64,000 bases of DNA from Sodiomyces alkalinus F11. Lineage: Eukaryota; Ascomycota; Sordariomycetes; Glomerellales; Plectosphaerellaceae. The stretch's first letter is position 1. The number at the start of each line of letters is the position of its first letter. Of this stretch, positions 11,235-22,867 are shown piece by piece. The position numbers and the translations under genes are program-made. The stretch spans positions 1,023,246 to 1,087,245 of the forward strand of contig NW_021167087.1 of assembly GCF_003711515.1 (NCBI RefSeq), in the 5' to 3' direction. Under the pieces are notes generated by a model that saw only the letters and a list, made by a program, of their open reading frames with translations, made no database searches and was not told the DNA's origin.

Positions 11235-11946
11235 AAGCCACCTGAGATGTTGCGATCCGCATGCATGGTCGGATGGCGTGATTAGCGGTCTTGATTTGGT
11301 GTTTTACATTGCGAGTATACGGGCGGTTTGCGCAAGGGTTCAGGGGGGGTGTATCAAACATGGTGGTGTCTGTACGGCAAAAGGAGTTTGTTCATAGGTA
11401 ATATTTGTAGCATTGTAGCGTAGGGAGGTGTCGGCGTCGGGTGGCATAGACGCTTACCCGTTCACTGGGGTGTACAGGTGAAGAAGGAAATAGTATAGCT
11501 CATTACTCACTATCTTCTGTAATGCCTTGGATGCCGGGAAGCAAGTGAGCTGAGTTCGTAGAGCGGCCCTTAGCTTGGTGTTGCCCTGAAATCGTCGCAT
11601 TCTCTCTGCCCCTTGAATGGCACACTGGGGGAAGCTCGTCCATGAAGACGACGATAACAGGAAAGCTTCCCATTCGGTTGGCGTCGTAGTTTCTCAAGCA
11701 TGGCTGGCAAAAAGCCCTCCCCATGTGCCTGTCGCCATTGCTGCCGTTGTGAGAACACACTCATCGAGGGAGCACCACCGGACCGGACCCGACATCATTG
11801 ATCACACACTTTACCCAGCGCATCAGGACCGGTTGTCATTAAACATATCTTTCGTCTATCGTGCAGGTATATATATATATATATATATATATAGTTGGGT
11901 ATGTACCTTTCTCTACTTAACATCCACTCTGCGCTCCGCTCTCCAT
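11235..11946. other. Convergent 3' intergenic region
   Basis: This is the shared 3' flank of the bromodomain gene (+) and LHS1 (-). It includes a perfect TA dinucleotide repeat at about 11867-11892, just downstream of LHS1. No ORF of substance is present. Confidence 0.7.
11867..11892. repeat. (TA)n microsatellite
   Basis: About thirteen TA units in the 3' flank of LHS1. Confidence 0.95.
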
Positions 11947-14900
11947 CTACAGCTCATCCCGAGCCGGCTTCCCCTCCTGCTCCCGCTTGTTCTGGTCCTC
12001 CTGGATCTTCTTGATAATCTCCTGGAGCTGCTCATCACTCGGCCCCTCGCCGTTCTCCCCATGCTTAATAAAGTGCGACTCGCCACCCACATTGATCGTC
12101 ACGCCCGCAGGCTTCTCCGATGTCGCCGTAGAAGTCGACGAGCTGGTCTTGGACTGCTTGGCACTCGCGCTGGAGCTCGACTTCTTGTTCTTCTTCTGGT
12201 AGTTCCTCACCCCCCTCATCACCAGATCCGCGCCCGCCTTGTCCAGCTGCTCGCGCTTCGCCGCGAGGTCCTTGATCAGGAGGACCGGGTCCGCGGTGGC
12301 GGGGAGCCCGGACTGTTTCGCCTCCATCTCCCGGAGCCACTTGGTCGTCTCGTCGTACAGCTTCTCGAGCTGGCCGACGTCCTCGCGCGTGTACAGCGGG
12401 GGGACGGGGCCCCGGACCTTGAGCACGTCCTCCATGCTGCGGATCACGGGTTCCTCGTCCTCCGCCTGGCTAGCACCGGTGACCCCGGGGGGCAGGGACG
12501 CCGTGGCGGAGGCCTCGGCGCTCTTCTTGGCGTGCCAGTCTTCGTACTCCTGGATCTCGTCGGTGGTCTTCTTGACAAAGGTCGCCGTCTCGTTCAGCGC
12601 GTCCTTCAGGGCCGTCACGAGCTCGGGTCGCTTTTCGGATTCTTCGCTCCTCTTCTGCACGCGCGTGGCCATGTCGTAGAGCTCCTTGTACTTCGCCTTC
12701 AGCTCGCTGCGCGGGGCGTCGGCGCCGTCGCCGTCGAGCCATTCGCCGGCCTCGCGGGACTTTTGCTCGAGCGTGGTGCGCTCGTCGTTGGTGCAGGCGG
12801 CCAAGAAGGACTCGTTCTCCAGGAGGTCGCGGACCTTGTAGGTGAAGCCCTCGAGCTGATTGAGGGCCTCTTCGGTCTGGACGCGCACCTTGTCGGAGGC
12901 CTCGAAGGCTTGGAGTCTGGTCTTGGACTTCTTGATGTCCTCCTTGGAGAGAGCCGGGGTGGCCTTCTCGACAGTTACCTTGACGGGAATGCTCACGAGC
13001 TCCCTCTTCGACGCGGGGCTCGCCTCGGCTTCGGCGCCTGAGGAGGTGGACGAGGTGGTTTCGTCCTCAGCAGAAGCCGAGCCGGTGGCAGATTCAGTGG
13101 CCGACGACGCGGACGCCTCGACGGGAGCGGGAGCCTCGGCACCCTCTGCATTCTCCGAGTCCTCTCCGTCGGTCAAGGGCTTCTGGTCCCTCTTCCCGAA
13201 CCCGAAAAGGTTCTTGACGCCGTCCACGAAACTCTCGGGAACATCGGCTTCGCATTCCACCGCGGCCTTGGTGACCTCGACCTCGCCGTTTCCGGTGCCG
13301 AGCTTCACGGCGACCTTGAAGTGAATGTCGCCGTCGTTGCAGGCGTACTTCTCCTTGAGGGCGGCGACGGTGTCGGTCAGGTTCTTGGTGGAAAGGCGGC
13401 TGGTGTCGCGTTCCTCGCCGCTGACCTGCTGGTAGAACGTGACCTGGAAGTCCTCCAAGTGGTGGAAGGTGAGCTCCTTAGGGGCGGCGCCCTGAGGCGA
13501 GACAGCGGACCAGACTCTCTGGTGCTGCTCCTTGCCCTTGGCAGTGGTCCACCTCATACCGGACGGATACATGGCCCCCTCGGAGATGCGGATCTCCTTG
13601 ACGCGGAAGCTCGGGCTCAGCTCGGCAGCGCGGAAGCCAGCACCGAAAACGGCCGACTCGTCCGAGTTGACGTTGGTGCGGATCTTGTCGGCCACGCCGT
13701 CAATCTCCTTGAGCTGCTTCTGGACAAAAGGCGTACGAGTCGCGCCGCCGTTGAGAATGACGCTGTCCATGTCGGAAATGTCGAGCTGGGCCATCTTGAG
13801 AGCATCCTGGATCACCGAGTTGACACGCGCGGCATGTCCCTCGGCCATGGCTTCGAAGTCGGCACGAGTGATCTGATACTTGAAGTCGACATCCTCGTGA
13901 AGAGACTCGAAGCTTCCCTGCGTGTTGGTGTTGGCGCTGAGAATGTGGCGAAGCCTCTCGGCCTCCTTGGTCAGCTTGGCAATCGTCCGGCCGTTGGTCT
14001 TGACGCTGTCGGCTTGGATGGACAGCTTCTGGGCCGGCTGGGAGGCGACAAACTGCGACACCATGTCGTCGATGATGAGGGAGTTGAGGGCGTCACCGCC
14101 CAGGGTGCGATCCCAACCAGCCCCGAGGACGGCGACTTCTTGGACAGTCCTGTTCAGCTTGGCCACGTCCTTGACGGTGCGGCTCTGGAACCTCATGACG
14201 GTGGCCTTGGCGGAACCCGCGCCCATGTCGAAGACCATGTGGTACTCGGGCTTGTGGCCGTCGTCGATGTTGGGGAAGTACCGGGTGGTGGCGTAGTTCA
14301 GGCCGACGGCCAGGCCATCGCTGATGAGGCTGAGGACCTTGAGGCCGGCCAGCTCGGCGGCCAGTTCGAGCGCGCGCCTCTCCTCGACGGTGAAGTAGGG
14401 GGGGACGGTGAGGACGATGGACTGGACCGAGAAGCCATCGCCAGCGGCGGCCTCGGCGTTCTTCCGAATGTTTTGCAGTTCCATGGCCAGGAGCTCCTCG
14501 ACCATCCAGGCGTCCTCTTCGGCGGTGAACGCCTTGCTCTTGAAAGCAGCCGTTCCTCGGACGGCATCGGTCTCGAGCTGCAGACCCGGGTGGCGGGCGG
14601 TATACTCTTGCACAATGGCGTGGTCGACGGGGAGACCGAGGAGGTGCTTCAGGTTGGGGTACACGTCGGCGGGGAAGCGGGCGGCGAGCGACAAGGCGTC
14701 GGAGCCGTAGAGCCGCTCGGGGAAGCGGGAGGCATGTTGGGCACTTCGAGAGGGCTTGAAGGCGACGGTTGAGGCTTCTTTTCTCCGGGCGTCCTTGGTG
14801 AGGACGATCTCGAGAGGAATGCCGGGCTTGACGAGGGCAGCTGTGATGTATTCGGTCCCCAGGTCAATACCAAGGACTGCCGAGACGGCAAAGACGTGCG

Positions 14901-14961
14901 TCGCAAAGAGAAGGACGCAGCTTAATAGGAGCGTCAATGGCGATGGCCGTAGACGCATCAT
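11947..14961 (-). CDS. LHS1: ER lumenal Hsp70-like chaperone LHS1/GRP170 (HYOU1)
   Basis: Single-exon gene of 1004 residues. Residues 1-28 are a typical signal peptide (basic start, LLLSCVLLFATHVFA core). The mature protein opens with the Hsp70 nucleotide-binding signature GIDLGTE (31-37), followed by VFDMGAGSAKATV (phosphate-2 region) and LNGGATRTPFVQ (adenosine loop). A beta domain, an acidic Ser/Ala/Glu-rich insert (about 595-655) and a long helical lid follow, as in the large Hsp110/GRP170 branch. The C terminus is RDEL, an HDEL-type ER retrieval signal. LHS1 proteins act as nucleotide exchange factors for Kar2/BiP and as holdases during ER import and folding. The gene has two in-frame start codons (MM). 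It is convergent with the bromodomain gene. Long plus-strand ORFs inside it (11617-13041, 13321-14772) are codon-bias shadows. Confidence 0.93.
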   Translation of the reverse strand: MMRLRPSPLTLLLSCVLLFATHVFAVSAVLGIDLGTEYITAALVKPGIPLEIVLTKDARRKEASTVAFKPSRSAQHASRFPERLYGSDALSLAARFPADVYPNLKHLLGLPVDHAIVQEYTARHPGLQLETDAVRGTAAFKSKAFTAEEDAWMVEELLAMELQNIRKNAEAAAGDGFSVQSIVLTVPPYFTVEERRALELAAELAGLKVLSLISDGLAVGLNYATTRYFPNIDDGHKPEYHMVFDMGAGSAKATVMRFQSRTVKDVAKLNRTVQEVAVLGAGWDRTLGGDALNSLIIDDMVSQFVASQPAQKLSIQADSVKTNGRTIAKLTKEAERLRHILSANTNTQGSFESLHEDVDFKYQITRADFEAMAEGHAARVNSVIQDALKMAQLDISDMDSVILNGGATRTPFVQKQLKEIDGVADKIRTNVNSDESAVFGAGFRAAELSPSFRVKEIRISEGAMYPSGMRWTTAKGKEQHQRVWSAVSPQGAAPKELTFHHLEDFQVTFYQQVSGEERDTSRLSTKNLTDTVAALKEKYACNDGDIHFKVAVKLGTGNGEVEVTKAAVECEADVPESFVDGVKNLFGFGKRDQKPLTDGEDSENAEGAEAPAPVEASASSATESATGSASAEDETTSSTSSGAEAEASPASKRELVSIPVKVTVEKATPALSKEDIKKSKTRLQAFEASDKVRVQTEEALNQLEGFTYKVRDLLENESFLAACTNDERTTLEQKSREAGEWLDGDGADAPRSELKAKYKELYDMATRVQKRSEESEKRPELVTALKDALNETATFVKKTTDEIQEYEDWHAKKSAEASATASLPPGVTGASQAEDEEPVIRSMEDVLKVRGPVPPLYTREDVGQLEKLYDETTKWLREMEAKQSGLPATADPVLLIKDLAAKREQLDKAGADLVMRGVRNYQKKNKKSSSSASAKQSKTSSSTSTATSEKPAGVTINVGGESHFIKHGENGEGPSDEQLQEIIKKIQEDQNKREQEGKPARDEL

Positions 14962-17900
14962 GGTGAACCGTTCCTGACGATATGGGCTCGATGGCGCCCG
15001 AGAGGAATTTGAGGGAAGGAAGTGGAAGACCGCAGTATTGGGATAATGGAGGGGTTATGTGCGTGGTAAGTTGAAGAAGGGGAGGGGGATATATATGGAG
15101 ATGGAGGGGGAAGAAGAGTTAGAGAGACATTGAGGTTTGTTGATGTTGAGAGAAACCTCGTAAAAGAAATCAGTAAGGAAGAAGAGTGGAAGACACCCAG
15201 TGTCGAAGGCAGTGCTTAATCGTGGGTGATTATGAAGGTGGCCAGATTGAAGAGGACAAGTTGCAGTGGGAGAGCTTGGTCAAGGATTCGTGGCTTTAGC
15301 TCACCGTTCACGATGCAAGGCTAACCAAAAAAAGGCTGCTTAGTCAGTCGTTAACGTTAAGCCGTTTGCATTCGTTGATTGGTCTATCGGTCTCGGTAGA
15401 TGGCGGTCAAACCTTATCGATAGCGCACGAGTCTGGGAGCCCTGTTCCTTTTACCTTAGTCATCAAACCCTTGAAGAGAATCGGTCGGCGTCTATCCGTA
15501 TCTGTCCAATTTCGGCCTCATTAAAGACCAAACTTGGAGCGATGGAACCGGAGGCATGTCGGCTTGTCTAGTCTGTACTACAGAATACAGAACAATACAC
15601 TGCATAATCGTATCTCGATTTTATTTCCCTTTTCTTTCTTCTTTCTCCCCATTATCTCTCTAATGTTTGATTTTTCACTTTCTCACTCAACACTGTTAAA
15701 ATCTTCGACTCGGCCGACAACGTCGGAAAACCTGAGTTTCCCCCCCCCCACGAGCTCACATGATCGTGGGGCTGAGCAAAAGGGTCTCTATTTTGGGAGT
15801 TATGCATTATTGGGCGCTCCGACCATAAATGCATCCAACACAAAATAATTCACTTGAGACGCTCTGACTCGTTCGTCGAGGTATTCGTAATTCGTCGTTT
15901 GCTTTGGTTTGACCGTTCCCGGACATGTTGGCAGCCATTTATAAAACCGACCGGCCGGATCGACTCAGCGGCCGCATGTGGTGGTGCGTGGGGTAAGCGC
16001 TTCTAGAACGGCTATGGTCTTGAGGAGAACAATGTACCAAACCGGCATGGCATGGCCTAACGGAGGACAATGAACCATGGTCGAAGCACCATCTGCCTGT
16101 GTCTAATAAACCACCTAAGGTACCTACCTACCTGTGTTGTTTGCTTGAGATGTTCTGTATGTTTCTCCATCCCAAACCACAAATTGACCTGAAGATCCTC
16201 CAGCCGTGGGCTTGGGTCTTTCGGTGCATAAGGTAGGTAGGTAAGGTAGGGAGTAAATCCGAAGTACCTTACCTTTCGTTGTCATTACTCATTCCGATGT
16301 ACCCCGTACCCGAACGAGGCTAACCAACCGTAAGCCTCGGTAGGTCGATGCAAGGGGCCTGGGCCGTCTCGTTGGGCCGTTTCACTGGGCCGACGGCGCA
16401 ATGCTGCTGCAGATCTCCAGGCCGCCCCAGTCCGAGATCCCAGATCTCCTAATTGGAAAACAAAACGAAAAGAAGAAAGAGAACGGCAAGGCAAGTTTAT
16501 ATGTTGGAGTCAATTTAACAAAGGAAACACCCTCTATGATGAATATATAAAAAAAGAAATAAAAAAAGACGAAAAGGAGCAAATTCCACTTCGCTTTCTC
16601 CTTATTTGTTTCATAAAAAAATGGTTTTATGTTCACCTTACAGTCCAAAGTTTAGTTTAGGCGTTGTGTCCAACAAAGGATCATATGATAGCAAGTTGGT
16701 GGCTTTAATATGTACCCAGTACTACATTTCGACCAGATTTATATGGGTGTTTAAAGGTTGCAGAAACTTCTGGTGCGCCTGCCACTTCTGCTCTTTAGCC
16801 TTGTGCCGAGATAACTCGGTGCGGGAAGGCACGAGGGACGCAGTACGGAGTACAAAGTACCTGCCTGCCTGCCTGCCTGCCTGCACATCACATAAGTAAT
16901 TTGGCGAAGAACATGAAGACGGGCAGAATTCCAAGTTGGGATCAGCCAACTTGAACCGAAATCGTCGTGCCACTTCCTCTTTCTCGTGTTCTTCTCTCCC
17001 CTTCATCCTTCATCTTCACTCCCCCATTCCCTCTTCTATTATTCCCCCTCCGCCAGGTGCAGCTCCAACACACTTCCCTCCCACTTACCTCTACTGTCCA
17101 GATATACCGACTACCTTATTTTGACTTGATCGATTCTTTCTATTTTGTCTCATTTTATTTTATTTTATTTTTCATCTCTTTTTAACGCCATCATTTCCCT
17201 TCCGTCTTCCCTCTGCGACCGGTCTTCGTCCTCTTCGTTTTGACTTCGTCCCTTTTGTTCAATTCTCCGTCTCTCCTTCGCATACCCTTTTACCCCGACC
17301 GACCGACAGACCCGACGGTGAACCCACAAGACAAGACAGCACTAGAAAAATCCCACTATCGGTGATTACGGATAGTCGCCCCCCCCAGTCAACCGGCTCC
17401 GAAGGAACCGACGAACCATCCACACCATCCTTGCATGCACCTCAGCGTCTAAGGTCTAAGGGAAATACCTCGTAGGACACCACATCCACCCGCCCTCCTC
17501 GCGCCGTGCGGCTCCTTCACCTCGATCTTCATCCTATCGCGATATTCGAAGACTTCTTTGCCCCGCCACTCAGCCATGCCCGGCTGGCCCACGAATGATC
17601 CGGAAGAATACCCGGTCCCTTTTGACGCGTCCCTCCCGTTCTCTCAAGATTATCCTTAATCCGAATCACCGCGGATGATCTGCCCACAACTCGCCTCGCC
17701 TCGCCTTCCACACGCCGACCTTTCTCTCTTTCTCTCTTTCTCATTTTGTTGCTTTTATTTATTCTCTTCTCCCTTTTTCGCCCGCGTTAACACGAGTCGA
17801 GGAGAAGACTATATACCAGGAGTTGGGATAATCAAAAAGGGAAAAAGGCACAGACGCAAACGTGCGCAGTCGCCGCCTGGAAAGGCCTTGATCCGCTCCT

Positions 17901-18219
17901 CGTCTGCCTAGCCTTGTCGCCTCGCCACTCTCGCACGAGCAGCACACACGCATATATCGTCAGCAGGACTGCCTGGCTCCATATCACCCCACTACTGTCC
18001 TGCGAAAATTGTATCTGCTGCTAGTCGAGGTGGTTGTGGCAACGGAAACACCCAGTCGGCGGCACATCATCAGCGGGCGCAGCAAAGTCGCGACACTAAA
18101 TAAGCTCATTTACCCAGGCCTTGGCAGCCACCCACCAGGGGAAACTCTTGTTCCTTTGGCACATCCTCTTTTTCGACCACCGATCCCTAGCCTTCATTTC
18201 CCTCTGTTTACATGAGTAC
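14962..18219. other. Long divergent intergenic region (3.26 kb)
   Basis: Lies between LHS1 (-) and the Zn2Cys6 gene (+). No protein-like ORF is found on either strand. The right half (about 16.95-18.2 kb) is pyrimidine-rich with TTTTATTTTATTTT and CTTTCTCT tracts, as in long leaders of fungal regulatory genes; non-coding exons are possible but cannot be placed. A (CCTG)n tract lies at about 16859-16884. Confidence 0.6.
16859..16884. repeat. (CCTG)n microsatellite
   Basis: Six tandem CCTG units in non-coding sequence, just after a TACGGAGTA motif. Confidence 0.9.
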
Positions 18220-18223
18220 ATGA
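18212..18223 (+). promoter_or_regulatory. Minimal upstream ORF overlapping the start codon
   Basis: ATG AGT ACA TGA encodes Met-Ser-Thr-stop. Its TGA (18221-18223) shares two bases with the main ATG at 18220-18222, the ATGA arrangement. It would hold back ribosomes or favour reinitiation if it lies in the mRNA. Confidence 0.5.
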
Positions 18224-20938
18224 GCACTCATATGGCGACATCCTCGATATCCGTCCCTGTGGGGACTCCTGTCTCCAACCCCAACACCAACACCAACGTC
18301 CCTACCCTCGCGCCGATGACCGGAGGCTCTCCCAACGGCTCCCACGAAACACTGTCCCTCCTACCACAACAGTCCATGCCGCCCTCATTTAATGCGACAT
18401 CCGTGGCACCGTCTGCCTCCACCCCGTCGGCCGCCCGCAGCGTCAAACGGCCACGGCCAGTTAAATCCTGCACCGAGTGCCGCAAGCGCAAGCTGAAATG
18501 CGACAGGAACCTACCTTGTTCCCAGTGCCAGAAATCCCAGCGAACCTGCAGATACGCCGCCGACCAAGACTCGTCCGCACTTTCCGATGCTTCCGATGCC
18601 GAACCTTCCGATGTACAATCCGGCCGGCCTGCCAAACGTAACTGCCTGACCGCCGTCCACGGATCCTCCTTCTCAGCCTCCCATCTCGACCCCTTGCTCT
18701 CTGCGTCATCGCGCAACGGCGACTTGGCTGCCGGCGGCGGCGCTCTGTCTCCATTCGAGGAGCTGGCATCGCGAGTCGACCGCCTGGAACAGCTTGTCCT
18801 CGCAAAGAGCCCTGGCACGACCGACCATGTGAGCACCGGCGTGAGCGTGCCCCGTCCGCCTCTGCCTCTGTCCAGCGAAACAATACGTGGCCTGACCGTG
18901 AAGGGCGAGGATTTGCGTACTCGTTTCTTCGGCCAGAGCAGCGTACGCGTGCTCGTAAATCTGGTACTTTCCCCCTCCCCCTCCCCCCCTTTTCTTCAGG
19001 GGAACGCCTCGACTGATCAGTCTTTACGTTTTGCAGTTCCATGATGCCAAACACTTCCTTGCGCACGAATCCGGGCACGACGAGTTTCGAGGTCTCATGC
19101 ACAATCTCTTGCGGCTCCATAGGGTCATCCTCGAAGATTACAAAAAGTCGTTGAAGCCTAACCCGGTCTACGTCGACTCGGTCACGCCGATTCGTAACCG
19201 CATGAAGCACATCCTGCCGCCGAGACCGGTTTGCGACCGACTGTTGGGGTCCTACATCCATACCACAGAAACCATATACCGAATCATACACATCCCCACC
19301 TTCATGGCCGATTACGAGCGGTTCTGGGACAACAAGCTGGAAGCGGATAACTTCTTGCCGCTGCTGCTCGCCATCTTGTCTACCGGGTCGAGGTTCGAGT
19401 CCAAGTCGAAAGGGCTCGGCCTCGGCGCCGATGGCCTCCATATCCCCACCGCCTGTGAGCTGGTCAGGTCGTGGCTGAGCAGCCTCAAGGGCAAACACCT
19501 GATCGAGTTCACCACGCTGCAGACCGAGGTTCTCCTCCTGCACGCACAACGTATGACCACGCCAAGGCCTCACGTACTATGGACGCAGCTAGGGTCCGTC
19601 GTCCGCATGGCCATGACCATGGGCCTGCACCGCGACCCGTCCGAGTTCGACGGACAGATCCGCGTCTTCTGGGGCGAGCTCAGGAGGAGGCTGTGGTATT
19701 CCATCCTGGAACTGGACCTCCACATCTCTCTCATGTGCAACCTGCCCTGTCTGATCCGAGAGGGTGATCACACGTGCCAGGCCCCGCGGAACATTGACGA
19801 CGGCGACCTGTACGTCGACATGACCGAGCTCCCGCCGGGTCGGCCGATGGATCATTCCACCGACAACCAGATCCAGTCGTACGCGGCCATGACCTTGCCG
19901 ACGCGGATGAAGATCATCCACGTGGTGAACCGGATTGACTCGGTGCGGGATTGCAACGAAGTGCTCGAGCTGGGGGCCAAGATGGAGAGGTTTGCCGAAG
20001 ACATCGGCTACCTCTTCCCGCGGACCAGCTCGCTGAGCGATAGTGACAAGAGCAAACAATGGCGGTGCCGCGTCATACTGGATATGCACGTACGGCGTCC
20101 CTTGCTGGCGCTGTACCGACCTTTCGCCTTGGGGGTGCCGGACGCGCCGCCGCAGCTGACGCGGTCGTACCTGGCGTCCTCGATGGTGATCCTGCAGTAC
20201 CTGGACGAGCTGGACCCGAGGCTGGCGCACTACGAGAATGTCAGCGACATGTACCACCAGGTTCTTAAGAAGGACATGCTCCAGGCGTCGCTCAGCCTCT
20301 GCTGGTACATCAGGGTGGGTTTGGAGGCAGGCGCCAACGGAGCCGGGGCCGGGGCCGGAGCCGGAGCCGGAGGAGGGGTAAAGGGAGAAGGAGGAGGCGG
20401 CGGCGGCGGCGGCGGCAACACGACGGCCAGCGAGACGCGGCTCTTTTCGCCCGACTCGACCGAAGGCGCTGGGACATTCCCCGGGTCACTCGCGCTGTGG
20501 TCCCCGTCCCGGCTGATCAGGACGGTGGAGAAGTCGATGGAGCTGTTGATGCACAACGTCGGGGGCAGCGATGTTAAGGACCTCGTCGCGCTCGCCGTTG
20601 TGTTCGCGACGGTGAAGACGAGCATGCCGGAGCAGAGGAGGCGGGAGATACGGCGCATGCTCACGGTGGTGCTCGAGACGTGTATGCGGGCTACCAACAC
20701 GAACCCGCAACTCGTGATGGCGGCGCCCGGAGCCGGAGTCGGAGTCGGACCCGGTTCCGGTTCCGGTTCCGGTTCCGGTCCCGTACCAGCGTCGGCTCTC
20801 GCGGGAGATCCTATGCACCCTTACGCAGCGGCCGGGCCAGGGCCGCCGCCATCACATTTTCCATACCCACCAGGAGCAGTGCCGGCCGATGTGAGAGAAG
20901 CCGACGATACCTGGAGACTCTGGGAAGGTTGGGACTAG
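18220..20938 (+). CDS. Zn2Cys6 (Gal4-type) transcription factor with fungal_trans domain
   Basis: Exons 18220-18963 and 19037-20938 give 881 residues. The 73-bp intron (GTACTT donor, CTGAT branch site, TTTTGCAG acceptor) falls between codons. The binuclear zinc cluster is complete: Cys 84, 87, 94, 100, 103 and 110 (C-X2-C-X6-C-X5-C-X2-C-X6-C), preceded by a basic KRPRPVKS stretch. A linker and a short coiled coil (ELASRVDRLEQLVL) for dimerisation follow. From about residue 330 comes a fungal-specific transcription factor domain, with motifs such as FLPLLLAILSTGSRF, VVRMAMTMGLHRDPS and FWGELRRRLWY. The C terminus has Gly/Ala and Gly/Ser low-complexity repeats (about 700-735 and 830-850). Expected role: nuclear sequence-specific regulator; the target pathway is not visible from sequence or neighbours. 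The start follows MSTHMATS; an in-frame ATG four codons later is an alternative. Confidence 0.88.
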
Positions 20939-22867
20939 GCCGATGGAAGGCGTTGGATAAGTCGGAGAATAAGTCCGATACGCAGCCACAGCCTGGGCCG
21001 ATAGCGGTTTACAAATAGGACCTCGGCATCGACTTCCCAGTGCGGGACAACACCCAACAGTCGACAGACAATTAGGTAGCTTGCTTGCTTTGAGTAAGCA
21101 TGCACTACCCCATACTCCCCACGATCTTCTGGATTTAGGCGACATGCAGGTCTATTAGGTCCTTGTATATTTTGACAGGGTGGATGAGGATGGAATTTGG
21201 TGGGCTTGGGACATCTTTTTACTTCTTTTTTACTTTTTTTCTTTTTTTTTTCTTTCCCGTTTCCTTCCCTTTTCCTTTGTACGATGTACAAAATGATTAG
21301 CCGATACCCCAAATGATATAGCGGGACAAGCAGGTGTTTCTATTTCCTTCATATTCAGGGAGTATGATCCCAGGACGGGTTATTGGAGCGATCTATTGTG
21401 GATTGAACTTTTATTTTGGCGGGCGAGATATCGTGTGGCGCAAAGCGTAGTGAGAGTGGCAATATACTCTGTTGCCGGACCGAATGGAATATCTGTTTAT
21501 GCTGGGCGTTAGAGCTGGCCTCGCAAAGCCGAGCCGCGGGAACGAAGAACAAAAGCACAAGTACAAAGTATTTATTCCCTGGCTTTATGGTCCAGAGAGC
21601 TCTTGACCTACCTTGGATACAGATATACTTGATAGAATTATACTCCGTCGCAAAGACATTCCCAGATCATCTGCCTAAAAGGTAGTCTCGCAGCAATGTC
21701 CTTCTACGGCATTCAGCACCGTGAGACGTCTCCTGGCGACTTTCAGAAGCAAACCGCGACGCGACATTCGGCCGAGTTTACCTCGGCATCCTTTCTGATT
21801 GGCCCAAGCTTCTGAGGGCGAGCCCAGCCGCCAACGCCACGCCCCCCATTTTCCCCACCTCTTCGCGCAGCAAGCTACGGCGCGGGGGTGGGGTGCTGAG
21901 CGCTCCAGTAAGGTACATTGTACAGTGCACCATCGTGTGTTCTGTCTGTCGTCCCCAGCCGATGCGTTCGTTCGGGGATAGGTACGGTACCTTACCTTTA
22001 TGTTTGTCGAAGGTCCTCGGCTGACGCCTGTATGTACGTGTACTTGTACTCCGTAATGACTCAGTATCCGTGCAAATACGTTGTAAGCCGTTCCTTGTCC
22101 CGCTCCCCCGCATTTCTCGGGTGCCGTTACTACTGTGTTACCCACTACATAGAGTAAAAGTAAATCCCCTTCGTCGAGTGTTGTGGGTTAATATGCGGTA
22201 CACGTGCACCACATGGCATGTGGCACAGAGAACGAAGATGGTACGGAGTACACTTGTACACGTGTACTAATGAGTAGGTACTACACTACGGCTGGAGAAT
22301 ATCATCCAGGGGAAGAGGTGGCGGTTATAGCATTAAGACGTTCCTCGTCCTTTGCCACTTGCACCTACTCCGTACATACCTTAAGGTACCGGTACCTTAC
22401 TCTTTTACTCCGTAGGTATTTCACAGTCCTTCCATCCTATATCCATCCACATATTTTGCCCTGCTCCTTTTTTAGTACAAAGTACCGACCTAAGGCGCTG
22501 GCGCTGGCGCTGGCACTGGCACTGGTACTAATCGACAGATTTATTGCCGTGGGAATTTGTAATCCCAGCCATAGCCGTCTTACCGGAGCGGTGCCGTGGT
22601 CTATGGTCGTGATCCCCTATTTCTGTACCACATCCCACCGAACGTCGTCAGTCTCTCGTCGAGTTGGGCATACATTTGTGATACCCTCCTGCAACTCTCG
22701 AGAAATACCCTCCATCCATACTTTGTATATTTTATTATCCCTATACAAATTATTCAAACCGTCGAAGTGAAGGTTTCCAATACCAGTTGGACTCACCCTT
22801 TACTCCCTCCTCTTCTTCTTCTTCCTCCTCCTCTCCCCCCTCGTCCGGTCTTCTCAACAACTCCGCC
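20939..22867. other. Intergenic region rich in TACTCCGTA and GGTACC motifs
   Basis: No gene is supported. From 22.0 to 22.5 kb the nonamer TACTCCGTA or its complement occurs four times (22047, 22242, 22366, 22406), with several GGTACCTTA-like segments. A GGCGCT/GGCACT tandem tract lies at about 22497-22529. The last 100 bp are a pyrimidine-rich leader before the thiolase ATG. Confidence 0.55.

Noticed and set aside
11617..14772. Two long plus-strand ORFs (474 and 483 codons) opposite LHS1
   Set aside because: They lie wholly antisense to a clear Hsp70-family gene; their Leu/Gly/Arg-rich translations are what GC-rich third positions give on the opposite strand.
16606..16899. 97-codon ORF in the LHS1 to Zn2Cys6 intergenic region
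   Set aside because: No domain, no splice context, ends in a microsatellite; composition is that of non-coding DNA.
18121..18219. Longer N terminus for the Zn2Cys6 protein
   Set aside because: The upstream codons begin at TTG, not ATG; the first in-frame ATG is 18220.
22787..22867. N-terminal extension of the thiolase frame upstream of 22868
   Set aside because: It has no ATG, only a TTG, and encodes a Ser run from the pyrimidine-rich leader; the ATG at 22868 has a strong context and starts the conserved sequence.
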